From Microvirga splendida (GTDB lineage: Bacteria > Pseudomonadota > Alphaproteobacteria > Rhizobiales > Beijerinckiaceae): 64,000 nucleotides of DNA. A program made the translations under genes and the position numbers. The notes under the pieces were generated by a model. That model was given only the letters and a program-made list of their open reading frames with translations, searched no databases and was not told the origin of the DNA. Below are positions 26,829 through 35,567 of this stretch, piece after piece (position 1 is the first letter of the stretch; each line of letters begins with the position of its first letter). The stretch is from the NCBI RefSeq assembly GCF_016427565.1, contig NZ_JAELXT010000018.1:33884-97883 (forward strand), read 5' to 3'.

Positions 26829-27288
26829 AGGAGAACGGATTCCTCGGGTTTGAAACCACGCGTAGGACGAGTGGCAGACTGGAACCTTGTACCGAGTGCA
26901 CACTGGTCACAATCCGCATCCAAAGCCAGGGCACCTGCACTTTCCTCTCCAATATTGTTCCATAGCGCAACTGGTTACGAGGCTGGTTCTCCGTTCGGGC
27001 CTGGTCCTGTTTGTACTGCGGGGTCGTTGCAAGTGCCTATCACGTGGGATCATCGACCCGGTCTTCCAGCGAGCAGACCAACTTGGGTCAAAAGCGGTTC
27101 GTCAGGCTCATATCCCCTGGCGAGCTCCTCGCCAGGGGATATTCTGGTGTCGGCGCACATCAATCTTCTACAATCCAGGTTGTGCCGGAGATTGAATTAT
27201 CGTTCTACTGAACTAGAAAACCGACAGAGTGTCAGCGCGCAATGGCCAATAGCAACCCACCGTGCTGACGTAGTAGAGCAAGCAGACT
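26829..27288. other. Divergent intergenic region with a strong hairpin
   Basis: No gene is recognised. The region holds the presumed promoter of the minus-strand spermidine-synthase-like gene and the perfect hairpin at 27110-27142. Confidence 0.4.
27110..27142. repeat. Perfect 15-bp-stem hairpin
   Basis: The arm ATATCCCCTGGCGAG is followed by the 3-base loop CTC and the exact complementary arm. There is no T run after either arm, so it is not a typical intrinsic terminator. It may be a relic of a mobile-element end or a protein-binding dyad. Confidence 0.6.
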
Positions 27289-27483
27289 TTGGTAAATCAT
27301 AACCGACAAACTGAATCACCATCTCGGAACGGCACCATACCGTCGGAGGAGTTCCTGCGGGTACGGCGACGCAAAAACCTTATCATTTTGGGTGTTTTGC
27401 TCGCTTTCGTCGGGGGCGTTATTACACTGACTTTCTTTCATGTTTCCAAGGAAGGAAGCAGTCAAACGCGTTCAATCCGCTAG
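27289..27483 (+). CDS. Small single-pass membrane protein (CoxF-like)
   Basis: This 64-residue frame starts at TTG 27289 with no strong ribosome site. It has a charged N-terminus with RVRRRKN directly before one transmembrane helix (LIILGVLLAFVGGVITLTFF) and a short polar tail. The layout resembles the tiny proteins between coxB/ctaB and coxC in Rhizobiales oxidase operons. The protein at 50432-50641 has the same layout (KRRN then one helix). Assignment to oxidase assembly is inference; no oxidase gene adjoins it. Confidence 0.5.
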   Translation: MVNHNRQTESPSRNGTIPSEEFLRVRRRKNLIILGVLLAFVGGVITLTFFHVSKEGSSQTRSIR

Positions 27484-27580
27484 CCAAGCCCGCGGGTGGT
27501 AAAGCCAGCAAGTAGACAGCACCCTCGGACAGCCTCCAATTCTGCCCGATGCCTGTGTCGATTTTACCTAGAATCTGCTC

Positions 27581-27611
27581 TTGAACCTCAAGTGGCTAGA
27601 GCTTCTATCTT
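27581..27611 (+). promoter_or_regulatory. MerR-type promoter upstream of a Cys-rich mini-ORF and lepB
   Basis: TTGAAC (27581-27586) and TATCTT (27606-27611) are separated by 19 bp. The spacer begins with the imperfect dyad CTCAAGTGGCTAGAG. This is the same geometry and dyad as the promoter of ATPase 1. No merR gene is nearby, so regulation would be in trans. Confidence 0.75.
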
Positions 27612-27652
27612 CAGACTATTCGCTGCTAACGCGCAGAGGATAGGGCTCTAAG

Positions 27653-27838
27653 ATGACCGCTAGCTCAGGACGACCATATTCCGACATGCTCTGCCCAGCA
27701 TGCCGCATCGGCTGCGTGCCGAGCGGGCGGCAAGGCATCAAAACCGAGCGCTGCCTGGAATGTCGCAGGCATCGAAGTCTGAGCGCTCGCCAGCGAACGG
27801 AACTGGGCATTTCACCTTCAAAGGCGCGCAGATCATGA
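27653..27838 (+). CDS. Candidate metal-inducible Cys-rich mini-protein
   Basis: This 61-codon frame starts 42 bases after the -10 of a MerR-type promoter, with AGGG seven bases before the ATG. The product has two CxxC pairs, LCPAC and RCLEC, plus a lone Cys between them, giving a zinc-ribbon or metallothionein-like pattern. The remainder is basic. I know no family for it. An overlapping minus-strand frame exists and codon statistics were not computed, so it may be chance. Its position in a metal-type transcript is the main support. Confidence 0.35.
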   Translation: MTASSGRPYSDMLCPACRIGCVPSGRQGIKTERCLECRRHRSLSARQRTELGISPSKARRS

Positions 27839-28050
27839 CGGCGACCACGAGCCGCCTCTTCGAACAAAATGCCATTTGAACCTCGGATGCACAGCTTGAT
27901 CACGTTTCTGGCACCCTCTCAGTTGGACTCCGTGCAAGTTCCTAATTCCGGTGTTGCATGCGGGGGAACTCTACCCTCCTCTCACGCGGGCCGGAATTGT
28001 TGCATTTGCATTCAACGAGGAAGCAATGCGACCGACAGAGATCCACGGGC

Positions 28051-28827
28051 ATGAACAACAAAACCGGCAAATACGTGGGTAGCACCATGAAAAATGAAGA
28101 AGGCAGCCTCCGGGAAACGATCAAGGTCATCATCCAGGCCCTTCTGATCGCGGTTGTCGTGCGCACCGTGCTGTTCCAGCCCTTCAACATTCCATCGGGC
28201 TCTCTCATCCCGACCCTGCTGATCGGCGACTACCTGTTCGTCTCGAAGTATTCCTATGGCTATTCCAAGCACTCGATTCCCTTCAGCCCGGGCATCTTCT
28301 CCGGCCGCATCTTCGGATCGGAGCCCAAGCGCGGCGAGATTGCCGTGTTCAAGCTGCCACGAGATAATTCGACGGATTTCATCAAGCGTGTGATCGGGCT
28401 TCCGGGCGACAAGATCCAGGTGATCAGCGGCGTACTGCACATCAACGGCCAGCCGGTTCAGCGCGAGCGCGTAGAGGATTACAAGACCACCGACCTGTAC
28501 GGCCGCACCATCAGCGTTCCCCAGTTCCGCGAGACCCTGCCTGGCGGCGTCACCTACAACGTGATCGAGCGCGACGGCGACCGCGGCTACTGGGACAACA
28601 CCAATGTCTATACGGTGCAACCCGGCCACTTTCTCATGATGGGGGACAACCGGGACAACTCCACCGATTCCCGCGACGAGGCGAGCGTCGGGCAGGTGCC
28701 CTTCGAGAATCTCGTGGGCCGCGCCGAAATGATCTTCTTCTCGATCGACGAGACCGCATCCCTCTGGCGGCCCTGGGAATGGCCGCAGAAGATCCGCTGG
28801 AACCGTCTCTTCGAGGGGATCCGCTGA
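28051..28827 (+). CDS. lepB: Signal peptidase I
   Basis: This 258-residue inner-membrane protease removes signal peptides from exported proteins. After one N-terminal helix (about 28-45) it has the catalytic serine in FNIPSGSLIPTLLIGD (box B), box C/D around the catalytic lysine in DFIKRVIGLPGDKIQ, and box E GHFLMMGDNRDNSTDSR. Length matches alphaproteobacterial LepB. The start may be ATG 28051 or ATG 28087; neither has a strong ribosome site. It lies about 440 bp downstream of a MerR-type promoter with no terminator seen between, so metal control is possible. No rnc or era neighbours are present, so this is probably an extra copy. Confidence 0.94.
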   Translation: MNNKTGKYVGSTMKNEEGSLRETIKVIIQALLIAVVVRTVLFQPFNIPSGSLIPTLLIGDYLFVSKYSYGYSKHSIPFSPGIFSGRIFGSEPKRGEIAVFKLPRDNSTDFIKRVIGLPGDKIQVISGVLHINGQPVQRERVEDYKTTDLYGRTISVPQFRETLPGGVTYNVIERDGDRGYWDNTNVYTVQPGHFLMMGDNRDNSTDSRDEASVGQVPFENLVGRAEMIFFSIDETASLWRPWEWPQKIRWNRLFEGIR

Positions 28828-28896
28828 CCCGTGGCACGCCGTAAGCCATTGAGGCCCATGTTCAGCCTCCGATGACAAAGTGAAGATCTGAATAAC

Positions 28897-29478
28897 ATGC
28901 AAATGACCTGGTGGCAGACCATAGTGCACTGGAACTGGGGATTGGTCGGGAAGAGCGCTCTTGGCGCGGGCCTCGGCGCGACGATCGTCGGCGGCCTGCT
29001 GCTATTTCTCCGTGACCACCGTCGACAACGCGCGTTTTCAACATACATGGCTCTGCGGCTTGCAGAGCTCTTGGAAGCTTATGCTGCTAAGTGCGCGGAA
29101 GCGGTCAGTGACGATGCGCATGCACGGCATCTGTCGGGGCAGGAGGTGGTCAACGGTCGTACAACGGTGCCAGAGCTCCCACCATATCTGGAGGATCACG
29201 ATGGTTGGCACGCCATTGACGCCACATTGGCGGGACAGTGCCTAAGCTTCCGAAACAAAATACGCGCGAGCCAAAGTATGATCGATGGAATGATTGAGCA
29301 CGATCGCGAGACTCTCGGAATCCTGTTCCGCGAGCTTGTTGCCGAACTCGGGCTGGAGGCGTGGCAACTTGCTGCTGACCTCCGCCACAGGCATAGGATC
29401 GAGAAGGCTGATGTAATGTGGGATTGCGCCAATCAATTGAGGCAAATTCTCGAAGAGGCTCGAAAGCCATCAGAATAG
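28897..29478 (+). CDS. Hypothetical membrane-anchored protein
   Basis: This 193-residue protein has one N-terminal transmembrane helix (GKSALGAGLGATIVGGLLLF, residues 18-37) followed by a basic stop-transfer (RDHRRQR). A largely helical cytoplasmic domain of about 150 residues follows. I do not recognise a family. The gene follows lepB by 70 bp on the same strand and could be co-transcribed. Confidence 0.65.
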   Translation: MQMTWWQTIVHWNWGLVGKSALGAGLGATIVGGLLLFLRDHRRQRAFSTYMALRLAELLEAYAAKCAEAVSDDAHARHLSGQEVVNGRTTVPELPPYLEDHDGWHAIDATLAGQCLSFRNKIRASQSMIDGMIEHDRETLGILFRELVAELGLEAWQLAADLRHRHRIEKADVMWDCANQLRQILEEARKPSE

Positions 29479-29851
29479 TGACGGAGGCTGGAGCATGCGC
29501 CCGCTGGACATCCAAACGGTGCTGGCAAGGGTCGCGCTGGCATGACCGGGTTATAACACCTGTCCACTTCGCTCTCGGATTTCGCCGACTGTGCCGCTCG
29601 GAGGACGAAGCTTCGCATCGGGCTAGGCTACGCATCCTCGAGCTAGTATCACCGCCCGTGATCTACCCTGATGCCGCCCGGGGCGAGTTCCCTGCGAAGA
29701 CGGTGCGGCATAGAATCGATATTACAAACCCTACATTCGGGAAGGCCTGACCAACCTGCCCGCCGCTTCCGCCGACACGGCTCATCCTGAGGTCAAGATC
29801 AGCAATTTGTAAACTATACCCCCGCATACTTGGTCTATGAATGGTGACCTC
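29479..29851. other. Intergenic stretch without a recognisable gene
   Basis: Short frames occur on both strands with no family similarity. The right end holds the promoter and leader of the L,D-transpeptidase gene. Confidence 0.4.
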
Positions 29852-31282
29852 ATGCGTACTTACTTCAACATTGGACTTGCGCTTGCCCTTTGCATTGCTT
29901 CTGACCAAGCGATTGCAGACCCGATTGCTCGGGAAAAGGCTGAACCCGCCAGAAAAGCCTCAGCGCTACAGCACCCCTCAGTACAAGTCATCAGGTCAAC
30001 CTCCCGACAGACGGTTGCCTCTAGGATTGATCCTGCGAATGAAGCCGGTAGTTCCACGGAGCCCGTGCCTGCTCCAACTGCACCCGTATCCCAGGCTCCG
30101 TCGAAGCCACAGCCGCCTCTGCTCACAGCAACTATTTCTCAGGACCCCCGTCCCACCTTTGCTCAGGATACCTTCATCAACACGATGCGAGCCGCTGGGT
30201 TCTACAAGCGTCTCGCCGACGAGGGGGGTTGGCCGACCTTGCCATCTGGCGCCGAGTTGAAGATGGGAGACAAAGGGCCCCTCGTTGTGACCCTGCGGCA
30301 ACGCCTTGCGCGCGAAGGTGATCTTCCGGCGGATCAGGGCACAGGCAGCACCTTTGACGCTGAGGTGATGAAGGCCGTCAAACGCTTCCAGATGCGCCAC
30401 GGACTTCCGGAGTCCGGCGCCGTGCGCCTTAAAACCCTGGAGGCCTTGAACGTGCCAGCTCTCACGCGTCACCGACAGTTGGTTGCTTCGACCCAGCGGC
30501 TGATGGGGTCACGCTTCCCGTTCGGAGAACGCCATGTCGTCGTCAACATTCCCTCTGCGACTGTTGAGGCAGTCGAGAGCGGACAAGTCGCGCGCCGCTA
30601 CGTGGCCGTGGTCGGCAAACCTGATCGCCCTTCTCCTGTGGTGGAAACCCGCATCACAGCCGTCAATCTCAACCCAACATGGACGGTTCCGGTGTCCTTG
30701 ATCAAGAAGGACATCATCCCGCAAGTGCGCAAGGACCCAGATTATCTCGCAAAGATGAAAATCCGGATCCTGGATGCAAAGGGACAGGAAGTTGATCCAC
30801 GGACGCTGGATTGGACGACCAACAATGCCGTCAACTACACCTTACGGCAGGATCCTGGCCTCATGAACTCGCTTGGTCAGATCCGCATCGACATGCCAAA
30901 CAAGGAGGCGGTGTTCCTGCATGACACGCCCTCGAAGCGGCTGTTCGCGCAAGACGCTCGCTTTTTTTCATCCGGATGCGTGCGCGTGGCCAACGTCCGT
31001 GATTTCGTCGAATGGTTGCTCCGGGGTACCGCTGCACCAAACGGGTCGTGGACCCAAGCCAGCATCGATGCCGCCATCGGTACAACAGCACGTCAGGACA
31101 TCCGGCTTGAGAAGCCTGTCCCTGTCGCCTGGGTCTATCTTACCGGTTATGCTATGCCGGACGGTACAGCCCACTTCCGTGACGACATCTATGGCCTAGA
31201 TACCCCGAAGGCCGGCCCGGATCCGGAAGGGCAGGGTTTTGATGTGCCGGTAACGTCCTCGATCGTGCCGAAGCGTCTGTAA
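29852..31282 (+). CDS. L,D-transpeptidase with peptidoglycan-binding domain (YcbB type), copy 2
   Basis: This 476-residue periplasmic enzyme has a signal peptide (MRTYFNIGLALALCIA, cleavage near AIA-DP) and a proline-rich linker (about 45-105). A peptidoglycan-binding domain (TLRQRLAREGDLP, VKRFQMRHGLPESG) and a YkuD domain follow, with the His in HDTPSKR and catalytic Cys376 in SSGCVRVAN. It is clearly paralogous to the protein at 18026-19297, sharing order and motifs. The start at 29852 is preferred over 29837 because it begins directly with the signal peptide. It is followed after 77 bp by a CcmG-like thioredoxin on the same strand. Confidence 0.93.
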   Translation: MRTYFNIGLALALCIASDQAIADPIAREKAEPARKASALQHPSVQVIRSTSRQTVASRIDPANEAGSSTEPVPAPTAPVSQAPSKPQPPLLTATISQDPRPTFAQDTFINTMRAAGFYKRLADEGGWPTLPSGAELKMGDKGPLVVTLRQRLAREGDLPADQGTGSTFDAEVMKAVKRFQMRHGLPESGAVRLKTLEALNVPALTRHRQLVASTQRLMGSRFPFGERHVVVNIPSATVEAVESGQVARRYVAVVGKPDRPSPVVETRITAVNLNPTWTVPVSLIKKDIIPQVRKDPDYLAKMKIRILDAKGQEVDPRTLDWTTNNAVNYTLRQDPGLMNSLGQIRIDMPNKEAVFLHDTPSKRLFAQDARFFSSGCVRVANVRDFVEWLLRGTAAPNGSWTQASIDAAIGTTARQDIRLEKPVPVAWVYLTGYAMPDGTAHFRDDIYGLDTPKAGPDPEGQGFDVPVTSSIVPKRL

Positions 31283-31359
31283 GCGGCGCATCGGTGGCGA
31301 ATCCGCTGGATGATATAAAACCTGGAGAGCACTCAACTGGGATAAGGGCAGGAGCATCG

Positions 31360-31971
31360 ATGACGGACCCATATGGGCTCGGAAATGAGTCACCTCAGGC
31401 TTTTGGCGCCGGTTCCGGCAAGCCGCGGGGGCGCCTTCTCTTGCTCTTGCCTATCCTCATCTTCTCGATCCTGGCACTGGTTTTTCTGCTTAGGCTCGCA
31501 TCCGGCGATCCTTCGAAGCTGCCGTCGGCGCTGATCGGCCGCCCTGTTCCAGAATTCAGTCTTGCCCCGTTGTCTGGCCTGACGGCCGAGGGAACACCGG
31601 TTCCAGGCCTATCCACGGCAGACCTGAAGGGACAGGTGACGGTTGTGAACGTCTGGGCGTCCTGGTGCGTCCCTTGTCGTCAAGAGCATCCGGTGTTGAT
31701 GGAATTGGCAAAGGAGTCAGGTCTCAGGGTAGTGGGAATCAATTACAAGGACAATCCGGACAACGCCCGTCGCTTTCTTGGCATGCTCGGCAACCCGTAC
31801 GCTGCCGTAGGCGTCGACCAGAACGGGCGCACAGCCATCAATTGGGGCGTTTACGGTGTGCCTGAGACGTACGTGGTCGGCCCAGACGGGATCATCCGGT
31901 ACAGGCATGTAGGACCGATTCTGCCCGAGCTAGCTCATGAGTTCAGGCAGAAGGTCAAGACGCTCCGCTAG
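31360..31971 (+). CDS. CcmG/DsbE-like thiol-disulfide oxidoreductase
   Basis: This protein of about 203 residues is anchored by one helix (RLLLLLPILIFSILALVFLL) and exposes a thioredoxin-like domain to the periplasm. It has the active site WASWCVPCRQEH near residue 110, GVYGVPETYVVGPDG with the cis-proline, and the N-terminal LIGRPVPEFSLAPL typical of CcmG. CcmG reduces apocytochrome c cysteines before haem attachment, so it may partner the orphan CcmF at 15886. AGGAG lies seven bases before ATG 31360. Confidence 0.9.
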   Translation: MTDPYGLGNESPQAFGAGSGKPRGRLLLLLPILIFSILALVFLLRLASGDPSKLPSALIGRPVPEFSLAPLSGLTAEGTPVPGLSTADLKGQVTVVNVWASWCVPCRQEHPVLMELAKESGLRVVGINYKDNPDNARRFLGMLGNPYAAVGVDQNGRTAINWGVYGVPETYVVGPDGIIRYRHVGPILPELAHEFRQKVKTLR

Positions 31972-32293
31972 CGGTGCCCACTCCATTCCGGCGGTGTTCA
32001 GGGACGGGCAACGTGCGATGGGCGTTGAGCCCCAGCCTTATGGAACATCGGTGTGCCAGATCTAGCGGTCCGTATGCAGCAGAACTCAAAGCCCAGCAAC
32101 CTCGCGCCAGACCGGTGACCGGCATCACGCGCTGATGGGAAGATCGAGGCCCGTGAACTGTGGGTCATAAAGGGATCGCTGATGCCCAAAGCGGCGAGTT
32201 GTGATTTCTCGCGCAAAGTTGATTATCCGCTCTCTCGACATCGAGCCCTCCCGATCCTATGTTTTCAGAAATTTCTGAAATTACGGAATCGCC
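31972..32293. other. Intergenic region upstream of the GbsR-type regulator
   Basis: No gene is recognised. The right end contains the palindrome at 32263-32280 and the presumed promoter of the regulator-cydAB operon. Confidence 0.45.
32263..32280. promoter_or_regulatory. 18-bp perfect palindrome before the GbsR-type gene
   Basis: TTTCAGAAATTTCTGAAA is self-complementary and ends 13 bp before the ATG at 32294. MarR/GbsR regulators bind such short dyads. Placed here it would let the regulator control its own operon with cydAB. Confidence 0.6.
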
Positions 32294-32878
32294 ATGAACC
32301 TTCCGCCCCTCGTTCAGACCTTCGTGCTGCATTTCGGCGAGATGGGCTCCCGCTGGGGGATCAACCGCACGGTCGGGCAGATCTATGCCCTCCTCTTCCT
32401 CTCCAAGGAGCCGTTGAACGCCGAGGACATTGTCGAGCGACTCGGCGTCTCCCGCTCCAACGTCAGCATGGGCCTCAAGGAGTTGCAGGCCTGGAACCTC
32501 GTCCGGCTCCAGCACAAGCCAGGCGACCGGCGTGACTACTTCGCCACGCCGGATGACATCTGGCAGATCGTCCGCACCCTGGTCGAGGAGCGCAAGAAGC
32601 GGGAGATCGACCCGACCATGACGCTCCTGCGTGAGGTGCTCATGCAGGAGCCCGCCAGCGCCGAGGAGCGCCATGCGCAGGAGCGAATGCGCGAGATGCA
32701 TGATCTCTTCGAGCTTCTGACAGGCTGGTACGCCGATGTGCAGCGTCTCGACACCGAGCGGCTTGTCCAACTCCTGACGCTGGGCTCGAAGGTGCAGAAG
32801 ATCTTGGAGATGAAGGACCGCCTCTTCGTGGTTCCAGGATCGAAGAAGAGCCGCCGCGACGACGCCAAGGACAGGTGA
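32294..32878 (+). CDS. GbsR/MarR-type transcriptional regulator of cydAB
   Basis: This 194-residue winged-helix protein begins like GbsR family regulators (FGEMGSRWGINRTVGQIYALL). The recognition helix is in IVERLGVSRSNVSMGLKEL, and the wing in KPGDRRDYFATP. A long helical C-terminus ends in a basic tail. Its stop overlaps the cydA start by GTGA, so the genes are one operon, and a perfect dyad lies just before its ATG. A role in controlling the cyanide-insensitive oxidase is a strong contextual inference. The ligand is unknown. Confidence 0.88.
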   Translation: MNLPPLVQTFVLHFGEMGSRWGINRTVGQIYALLFLSKEPLNAEDIVERLGVSRSNVSMGLKELQAWNLVRLQHKPGDRRDYFATPDDIWQIVRTLVEERKKREIDPTMTLLREVLMQEPASAEERHAQERMREMHDLFELLTGWYADVQRLDTERLVQLLTLGSKVQKILEMKDRLFVVPGSKKSRRDDAKDR

Positions 32879-34257
32879 GCATTATGGGCGATCCCCTTCT
32901 CCTCGCGCGCATCCAGTTTGCCGCAAACATCTCCTTCCACATTCTCTTCCCCACCATCACCATTGCTCTCGGTTGGGTGCTGCTGTTCTTCAAGCTGCGC
33001 TTCAATTGCACCGGCGATGCAGCCTGGATGGAGGCCTACAAGTTCTGGGTAAAGATCTTCGCCCTGAGCTTCGCGCTCGGCGTGGTCTCCGGCATCACCA
33101 TGTCGTTCCAGTTCGGCACCAACTGGCCCGGCTTCATGAACACGGTCGGCAACATTGCCGGCCCGCTGCTGGCCTACGAGATCCTGACGGCCTTCTTCCT
33201 GGAGGCGGCATTCCTTGGCATCATGCTGTTCGGCTGGAGCCGGGTCTCAAACCGGGTCCACACGGCTGCAACGGTCCTCGTGGCTGTCGGCACCACGATC
33301 TCCGCCTTCTGGATCCTCGTCCTGAACTCCTGGATGCAGACGCCCGCAGGGTTCGAGATGCGCGATGGGGTGGCTCATGCGACAGACTGGTGGGCCATCG
33401 TATTCAATCCATCCATGCCCTACCGTCTTGCCCACATGCTGCTGGCCTCGGGCCTGACGGTGGCCTTCCTCGTGGCGGGGATCTCCTCCTTCCGCTGGCT
33501 GCGAAGCGACCGCTCGCCAGGCGTGATGGCAGGTCTGCGTACCGGTGTCTTCCTGGCGGCGGCTCTCATCCCGGCGCAGATTTTCGTCGGCGACATGCAT
33601 GGCCTCAACACGCTGGAGCATCAGCCGGCGAAGATCGCCGCCATGGAAGGCATCTGGGAGACCCGGAACGGTGCCCCTATGGTGGTCTTCGGGTTACCCG
33701 ACGAGGCCACCCGGAGCAACCAGTTCGAAATCGCGATCCCGAATATCGCGTCGTTCTATCTCACCCATGACTGGAACGGCGAGATCAGGGGACTGAACGA
33801 TTTCGAGCATCGCCCCCCAGTCGCACCCGTGTTCTTCGCCTTTCGCGTGATGGTCGGGATCGGGCTCTTGATGCTCGCTGTGTCATGGCTCGCCACCTGG
33901 CAGTTGCGCCGTAAAGGTCACGTACAGCGGCCCGTTGCATATGTCCTTGTCGCCATGACTTTCGCTGGCTGGATCGCGACTTTGTCCGGCTGGTACGTCA
34001 CTGAGATCGGTCGCCAGCCCTGGCTCGTGACAGGTGTTCTCACCACGAAGCAAGCTGCATCCTCGGTACCAGCGCCGATGATTGCATCCACCCTGGTCGG
34101 GTATCTCCTTGTCTATGCGGCGCTGCTGGCGGCCTACATCGCGACGATCTTCTATCTCGCGCGCAAGTCCGCGGATCCGGCCGGGCACGAACCCGCAGAG
34201 CCAGTCCGAAAGGGCGGCGCAACGGTCGCAGGTGCATCCGTCGCAACCGCCACCTGA
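32875..34257 (+). CDS. cydA: Cytochrome bd-type quinol oxidase subunit I (CIO type)
   Basis: This 460-residue subunit has about nine helices and carries the haems. It has the N-terminal LLLARIQFAANISFHILFP with a haem-ligand His, and the Q-loop region after residue 240 (GDMHGLNTLEHQPAKIAAME), short as in the cyanide-insensitive CioA group. The GWYVTEIGRQPW segment also matches CydA. The start is GTG 32875, overlapping the regulator stop, or ATG 32884. With CydB it oxidises ubiquinol and reduces oxygen without pumping protons. It resists cyanide, NO and copper-poisoning conditions better than haem-copper oxidases. Confidence 0.96.
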   Translation: MSIMGDPLLLARIQFAANISFHILFPTITIALGWVLLFFKLRFNCTGDAAWMEAYKFWVKIFALSFALGVVSGITMSFQFGTNWPGFMNTVGNIAGPLLAYEILTAFFLEAAFLGIMLFGWSRVSNRVHTAATVLVAVGTTISAFWILVLNSWMQTPAGFEMRDGVAHATDWWAIVFNPSMPYRLAHMLLASGLTVAFLVAGISSFRWLRSDRSPGVMAGLRTGVFLAAALIPAQIFVGDMHGLNTLEHQPAKIAAMEGIWETRNGAPMVVFGLPDEATRSNQFEIAIPNIASFYLTHDWNGEIRGLNDFEHRPPVAPVFFAFRVMVGIGLLMLAVSWLATWQLRRKGHVQRPVAYVLVAMTFAGWIATLSGWYVTEIGRQPWLVTGVLTTKQAASSVPAPMIASTLVGYLLVYAALLAAYIATIFYLARKSADPAGHEPAEPVRKGGATVAGASVATAT

Positions 34258-34269
34258 AGGATCAGCATC

Positions 34270-35274
34270 ATGGATTTTTCGCCCGCCACCTGGCTGCCCG
34301 TGGCCTTCGCGGCCCTGATGGGTCTCGCCATCCTCCTCTACGTTGTACTCGATGGATACGATCTCGGCGTGGGAATCCTCAGCGGCGCCGCTGAAGGTGA
34401 ACACCGCGATCGGATGATCGCTTCAATCGGTCCGTTCTGGGACGCCAATGAAACTTGGCTCGTGCTCGCCGTTGGACTTCTTCTGGTGGCTTTCCCGCAA
34501 GCTCACGGCGCGATCCTCGGCCAGCTTTATCTACCCGTTGCGGGACTGCTGCTTGGGCTCATTCTGCGGGGCGTGGCATTCGAGTTCAGGGCGAAATCGA
34601 ACGTCGGCCACAAGGTCTGGTGGGACCGCGCCTTCATGGCAGGTTCAACCCTCGCCGCCTTTATGCAAGGCTACATGCTCGGCCTCTACATCGTCGGTTT
34701 CGAGCGGACGCCTGTCCATGTGGCCTTCGCCTTGCTAACCGCCCTCTGCCTCGTAGCCGGCTACAGCTTCATAGGAGCCTCATGGCTCATCATGAAGACC
34801 GATGGCGACTTGCAGCGCCGCGCCGTGGCTTGGGCCCGCGGCACCCTTCTCCTGTCGGGCATTGGTATGGTGGCCGTCTCGGTCGTGACGCCGCTCGTGT
34901 CCGAACGCATCTGGGACAAATGGTTCAGCCTGCCAAACTTGGTCCTGCTCGCCCCCATCCCACTCGTAACCGCCGGCCTCTTTTGCGCGCTCGCTCTTGC
35001 CCTACGGCATCTGCCGACGCGGTCTGACCGATTCTGCTGGCTTCCTTTTGCCGGTGCGGTCGGCATCTTCATGCTGGGCTTTCACGGCCTCGCCTACAGC
35101 TTCTTTCCTTATGTGGTGCCAGATCAGCTGACGATATGGCAGGCTGCGGCCGCGCCAGAGTCGCTCATGATCATGTTCGTAGGAGCGCTCGTGGTGCTTC
35201 CAATCATCGTCGCCTACTCGGCCTTCGCGTACCGGATCTTCTGGGGCAAGGCGACCGACCTGCGATACTACTGA
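34270..35274 (+). CDS. cydB: Cytochrome bd-type quinol oxidase subunit II (CIO type)
   Basis: This 334-residue membrane subunit follows cydA after 12 bp. It shows the family N-terminus (LLYVVLDGYDLGVGIL), the conserved IGPFWDANETWLVLAVGLLL and the LRGVAFEFR segment near residue 100. ATG 34270 is preceded by AAGGATCAGCATC. No cydX-like small subunit or cydCD exporter gene was found downstream. Confidence 0.96.
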   Translation: MDFSPATWLPVAFAALMGLAILLYVVLDGYDLGVGILSGAAEGEHRDRMIASIGPFWDANETWLVLAVGLLLVAFPQAHGAILGQLYLPVAGLLLGLILRGVAFEFRAKSNVGHKVWWDRAFMAGSTLAAFMQGYMLGLYIVGFERTPVHVAFALLTALCLVAGYSFIGASWLIMKTDGDLQRRAVAWARGTLLLSGIGMVAVSVVTPLVSERIWDKWFSLPNLVLLAPIPLVTAGLFCALALALRHLPTRSDRFCWLPFAGAVGIFMLGFHGLAYSFFPYVVPDQLTIWQAAAAPESLMIMFVGALVVLPIIVAYSAFAYRIFWGKATDLRYY

Positions 35275-35567
35275 TCTTGAGCGCTCCCCAGCAAAGTGGA
35301 TCTTTTAGGACCTACCGCTCTCCCAAGACTCATATCCTGTGATAGCCGCGTTGCAGACGAGGCGGTCCAGTACATGAACGTCTGGCGGGCGGGTCGCCGT
35401 CACCTACAAGACGCGAGGGAGCCAGACCAATCAGAGGATCGTGGAGGAGCAACGCTGATGAGGACGCATCCGGCGGGTCGAAGGCTGCGCCCCCTTAACA
35501 AGGTGACGCTTGAGCAAAAGGCCTGCGCGCCAGAAGGTGTGCAGAATGGCGTACGCCAGCGCTCACG
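35275..35567. other. Gap between cydB and the DUF305-like gene
   Basis: Short plus-strand frames lie here, one ending near 35458 with YKTRGSQTNQRIVEEQ, but they have no recognisable family. No terminator was identified. Confidence 0.35.

Larger units (their letters stand above)
27484..28050. other. Intergenic region upstream of lepB
   Basis: This region contains the MerR-type promoter at 27581-27611 and the Cys-rich mini-ORF at 27653-27838, both listed separately. From 27840 to 28050 nothing is recognised beyond the lepB leader. Confidence 0.45.

Noticed and set aside
27871..27902. TTGAACCTCGG as another MerR-type promoter upstream of lepB
   Set aside because: There is no dyad in the spacer, and the hexamer at the right distance (CACGTT) is not -10-like.
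32875..34257. An E. coli-like cytochrome bd-I (long Q-loop)
   Set aside because: The loop after GDMHGLNTLEHQP is short and the subunit is 460 residues, which fits the cyanide-insensitive type instead.
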